Assembly: GCA_002421005.1 (NCBI GenBank)
Contig: DIJC01000014.1
Location: forward strand, 511,813-575,812
DNA from: Enterobacteriaceae bacterium UBA5654
GTDB lineage: Bacteria > Pseudomonadota > Gammaproteobacteria > Enterobacterales > Enterobacteriaceae
Length of the DNA: 64,000 bases
Direction of reading: 5' to 3'
Positions 61,009-64,000 of this stretch are shown one piece after another (the stretch's first letter is position 1; every line of letters starts with the position of its first letter). Made by a program: the position numbers and the translations under genes. The notes under the pieces were generated by a model, which was not told the DNA's origin, did no database searches, and was given only the letters and a program-made list of their open reading frames with translations.

Positions 61009-63069
61009 ATGGGTCAGGAAAAGTTATACATCGAAAAAGAGTTGAGCTGGTTATCCTTTAACGAGCGCGTGCTTCAGGAAGCGGCGGACAAAAGCAACCC
61101 GCTGATTGAGCGTATGCGGTTCCTGGGGATCTATTCGAATAACCTTGATGAATTCTACAAAGTGCGCTTTGCCGAGTTAAAACGGCGAATTATCATCAGC
61201 GAAGAACAGGGAATACCGACCAGCTCGCGGCATCTGCTGGGAAAAATCCAGTCGCGGGTCCTGAAGGCTGACCAGGAATTTGACAGCCTCTATAATGAGC
61301 TGTTGCTGGAGATGGCCCGTAACCAGATTTTCCTGATAAACGAACGCCAGCTCTCCGTGAATCAGCAAAACTGGCTGCGTCACTACTTCAAACACCAGTT
61401 GCGCCAGCACGTCATTCCGACGCTCATCAACCGCGAAACCAATCTGGTTAACTTTCTGAAGGATGATTACACCTATCTGGCGGTGGAAATTATTCGCGGC
61501 GACACTATTCGCTATGCGCTGCTGGAAATCCCTTCAGATAAAGTCCCGCGCTTTGTCAATCTGCCACCGGAAGCGCCGCGCCGTCGCAAGCCGATGATCC
61601 TGCTGGATAATATTCTTCGCTACTGTCTGGATGACATTTTTCAGGGCTTTTTCGATTACGATACCCTGAACGCTTATTCCATGAAAATGACCCGTGATGC
61701 CGAGTACGATCTGGTGCACGAGATGGAATCAAGCCTGATGGAGCTGATGTCTTCCAGCCTCAAGCAGCGCCTGACCGCTGAGCCGGTGCGCTTTGTTTAC
61801 CAGCGCGATATGCCGGATACCATCGTCGAAATGCTGCGTGAGAAGCTGACCATTTCCCGTTACGACTCTATCGTACCGGGCGGTCGCTATCATAACTTCA
61901 AGGATTTCATTGGTTTCCCGAATGTTGGCAAAGCCAATCTGGTCAATAAACCTATGCCGCGCCTGCGCCACTTGTGGTTTGACAAGTTCCGCAACGGTTT
62001 CGACGCCATCCGCGAGCGCGACGTGCTGCTGTATTATCCTTATCATACGTTTGAGCACGTACTGGAACTGCTGCGTCAGGCGTCATTCGATCCGAACGTG
62101 CTGGCGATCAAAATCAATATTTACCGCGTGGCGAAAGACTCGCGCATTATCGACTCAATGATCCACGCGGCCTACAACGGCAAAAAAGTTACTGTGGTAG
62201 TCGAGTTGCAGGCACGCTTTGACGAAGAGGCCAATATTCACTGGGCGAAACGTCTGACCGAAGCCGGAGTCCACGTGATTTTCTCCGCGCCGGGTCTGAA
62301 GATCCACGCCAAGCTGTTTCTGGTTTCGCGTAAAGAAGGTGACGAGGTGGTGCGCTATGCGCATATCGGCACCGGTAACTTTAACGAAAAAACCGCGCGT
62401 CTTTATACCGATTATTCCCTGCTGACCGCCGATGCGCGCATCACCAATGAAGTACGTCGGGTATTTAATTTCATTGAAAACCCGTACCGTCCGGTGAACT
62501 TCGACTACCTGCTGGTATCGCCGCAGAACTCGCGCCGCCTGCTGTATGACATGATCGATAAAGAGATTGCCAACGCCCAGAACGGTAAGCCTTCCGGCAT
62601 TACGCTAAAGCTTAATAATCTGGTCGATAAAGGCCTGGTCGATCGCCTCTACGCCGCCTCCAGTTCGGGCGTTCCGGTGAATCTGCTGATCCGTGGGATG
62701 TGCTCGCTGATCCCGGAACTGGAAGGCATCAGCGATAATATCCGGGCGATCAGCATTGTTGATCGCTTCCTTGAGCATGACCGGATCTATATTTTCGAAA
62801 ACGGCGGCAATAAAAACGTTTACCTTTCATCTGCTGACTGGATGACACGTAACATTGATTACCGCATCGAAGTGGCCGCACCGCTTCTTGACCCACGTCT
62901 TAAGCAGCGGATCCTGGACATTATTGATATTCTGTTCAGCGATACCGTCAAAGCACGCTTCGTTGATAAAGAACTGAGTAATCGCTACGTGCAGCGCGGC
63001 AATCGCCGCAAGGTGCGCGCCCAGACAGCGATATACGACTATCTCAAATCCCTTGAGCAGCCTGAATAA
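61009..63069 (+). CDS. ppk: Polyphosphate kinase Ppk1
   Basis: A membrane-associated enzyme that builds polyphosphate from ATP. The 686 residues contain N-terminal, head and two C-terminal PLD-like domains. The phosphohistidine lies in GLKIHAKLFLVS (about His435), with a second essential His in RFLEHDRIY. The open frame starts 18 codons earlier; the ATG at 61009 preceded by AGGTGGGA gives the family start MGQEKLYIEKELSWL. E. coli has two extra residues in its WFDKAQFRN region. Three bases separate it from ppx. Confidence 0.97.
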   Translation: MGQEKLYIEKELSWLSFNERVLQEAADKSNPLIERMRFLGIYSNNLDEFYKVRFAELKRRIIISEEQGIPTSSRHLLGKIQSRVLKADQEFDSLYNELLLEMARNQIFLINERQLSVNQQNWLRHYFKHQLRQHVIPTLINRETNLVNFLKDDYTYLAVEIIRGDTIRYALLEIPSDKVPRFVNLPPEAPRRRKPMILLDNILRYCLDDIFQGFFDYDTLNAYSMKMTRDAEYDLVHEMESSLMELMSSSLKQRLTAEPVRFVYQRDMPDTIVEMLREKLTISRYDSIVPGGRYHNFKDFIGFPNVGKANLVNKPMPRLRHLWFDKFRNGFDAIRERDVLLYYPYHTFEHVLELLRQASFDPNVLAIKINIYRVAKDSRIIDSMIHAAYNGKKVTVVVELQARFDEEANIHWAKRLTEAGVHVIFSAPGLKIHAKLFLVSRKEGDEVVRYAHIGTGNFNEKTARLYTDYSLLTADARITNEVRRVFNFIENPYRPVNFDYLLVSPQNSRRLLYDMIDKEIANAQNGKPSGITLKLNNLVDKGLVDRLYAASSSGVPVNLLIRGMCSLIPELEGISDNIRAISIVDRFLEHDRIYIFENGGNKNVYLSSADWMTRNIDYRIEVAAPLLDPRLKQRILDIIDILFSDTVKARFVDKELSNRYVQRGNRRKVRAQTAIYDYLKSLEQPE

Positions 63070-63072
63070 TCT

Positions 63073-64000
63073 ATGCCAATACACGATAATAGCCCGCGCC
63101 CGCAGGAGTTTGCGGCGGTCGATCTGGGATCAAACAGCTTTCATATGGTCATTGCCCGCGAAGTGGATGGCGCAATGCAGATTATTGGCCGCCTGAAGCA
63201 GCGGGTTCATCTGGCCGACGGGCTGGATGAGAACAGCCAGCTGAGCGAAGAGGCGATGGAGCGCGGGCTGGCCTGCCTGTCTTTATTTGCCGAACGTTTG
63301 CAGGGGTTTTCCGCCTCCAGCGTCTGCATTGTCGGCACGCATACCCTGCGCCAGGCGCTAAATGCTTCCGAATTTTTAAAGCGTGCCGAGCAGGTGATCC
63401 CCTACCCCATCGAGATCATCTCCGGGAATGAAGAAGCGCGGCTGATTTTTATGGGCGTCGAACACACGCAGCCGGAAAAGGGACGCAAGCTGGTGATTGA
63501 TATCGGCGGCGGCTCCACGGAACTGGTGATCGGTGAGAATTTTGAGCCGATCCTCGTCGAAAGCCGACGGATGGGCTGCGTCAGCTTCGCACAGACTTTT
63601 TTCCCCGGCGGTGTCATTAGCCGGGAAAACTTCCAGCGCGCCCGCATGGCGGCGATCCAGAAGCTGGAGACCCTGACCTGGCAATATCGCATTCAGGGCT
63701 GGAACGTGGCAATGGGCGCGTCCGGCAGCATTAAAGCGGCGCATGAAGTCATCGTCGAAATGGGTGAACGGGACGGCTTCATCAACCCGGAACGTCTGCA
63801 ACGGCTGGTGGAATCGGTGCTGCAATACAAAAGCTTTGATGCGCTGAGCCTGCCGGGATTATCGGAAGAGCGCAAAGCAGTTTTCGTTCCGGGGCTGGCG
63901 ATCCTCTGCGGCGTTTTTGATGCCCTGGGGATCAAAGAACTGCGCCTTTCCGATGGGGCGTTACGCGAAGGCGTACTTTATGAAATGGAAGGTCGCTTCC
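63073..64000 (+). CDS. ppx: Exopolyphosphatase Ppx (3' truncated by window end)
   Basis: The first 309 codons of exopolyphosphatase, which removes terminal phosphate from polyphosphate and also hydrolyses pppGpp. The E. coli enzyme has 513 residues, so about 200 are beyond the window. Sugar-kinase/actin-fold motifs are VDLGSNSFHMV (about 17-27), the catalytic Glu in SGNEEARLIF (about 121) and DIGGGSTELVIG (about 143-154). ATG starts four bases after the ppk TAA, forming the ppk-ppx operon. No frameshift in the visible part. Confidence 0.96.
   Translation, partial: MPIHDNSPRPQEFAAVDLGSNSFHMVIAREVDGAMQIIGRLKQRVHLADGLDENSQLSEEAMERGLACLSLFAERLQGFSASSVCIVGTHTLRQALNASEFLKRAEQVIPYPIEIISGNEEARLIFMGVEHTQPEKGRKLVIDIGGGSTELVIGENFEPILVESRRMGCVSFAQTFFPGGVISRENFQRARMAAIQKLETLTWQYRIQGWNVAMGASGSIKAAHEVIVEMGERDGFINPERLQRLVESVLQYKSFDALSLPGLSEERKAVFVPGLAILCGVFDALGIKELRLSDGALREGVLYEMEGRF

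Overview
This window is a chromosomal segment of a gamma-proteobacterium of the family Enterobacteriaceae. Nearly every protein reads as a close homologue of an Escherichia coli K-12 protein, and the gene order follows the E. coli 54-56 min region (yfeR-yfeH-ypeB-ligA-zipA-cysZK-ptsHI-crr ... purMN-ppk-ppx). It is not E. coli. Several E. coli neighbours are absent (ucpA, murQ, yfeW, the eut operon, narQ, hyf/focB), and there are genes more typical of Enterobacter, Klebsiella or Kosakonia-like relatives: a FlxA-like protein, a beta-glucoside kinase gene bglK with a GH1 partner, and an AraC/PTS/GH32 cassette. I cannot fix the genus from the sequence alone. No tRNA, rRNA, IS element, prophage or CRISPR array was seen.

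Layout. 1-2.6 kb: FlxA-like gene behind a sigma-28-type promoter, LysR regulator yfeR divergent from transporter yfeH, then ypeB. 2.6-5.7 kb: ligA and zipA on the minus strand. 5.9-10.8 kb: cysZ, cysK and the general PTS operon ptsH-ptsI-crr. 10.8-17 kb: pdxK, yfeK and the sulfate/thiosulfate operon cysP-U-W-A-M. 17-23.4 kb: murP (without murQ) followed by a 28-codon membrane-peptide ORF, yfeX, yfeY, yfeZ, ypeA, amiA and hemF. 23.5-27.4 kb: a carbohydrate cassette (GH32 hydrolase, sucrose-type EIIBC, divergent AraC regulator) where E. coli carries eut. 27.4-36.7 kb: maeB, talA-tktB, ypfG, nudK and aegA. 37-40.9 kb: acrD, ypfM and a poorly explained AT-rich gap. 40.9-46.3 kb: yffB-dapE-ypfN, ypfH, tmcA and ypfJ. 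46.5-50.4 kb: dapA-bamC-purC and gcvR-bcp. 50.4-56.3 kb: perM, bepA-yfgD, hda and upp-uraA. 56.5-58.9 kb: bglK-GH1. 59-64 kb: purM-purN and ppk-ppx, with ppx cut by the window end.

How the genes work together. Sulfur assimilation has uptake genes (cysPUWA, cysZ) beside both O-acetylserine sulfhydrylases (cysK, cysM). The PTS core (ptsHI-crr) can feed phosphate to two local EIIBC permeases that lack their own EIIA (MurP and the sucrose-type one), which would make both depend on Crr. Lysine/cell-wall, purine, salvage and polyphosphate genes make up the rest of a housekeeping backbone. Lineage variation is concentrated at four points: the murP locus, the eut position, the acrD-yffB gap, and the bglK-GH1 insertion between upp and purM.

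Names were assigned by recognising protein sequences and conserved lengths from memory, without database searches. Several starts were moved from the longest open frame to the site supported by a ribosome-binding site and family length. These include non-ATG starts for ypeB, cysM, murP, gcvR, purM (GTG or TTG) and hda (CTG).
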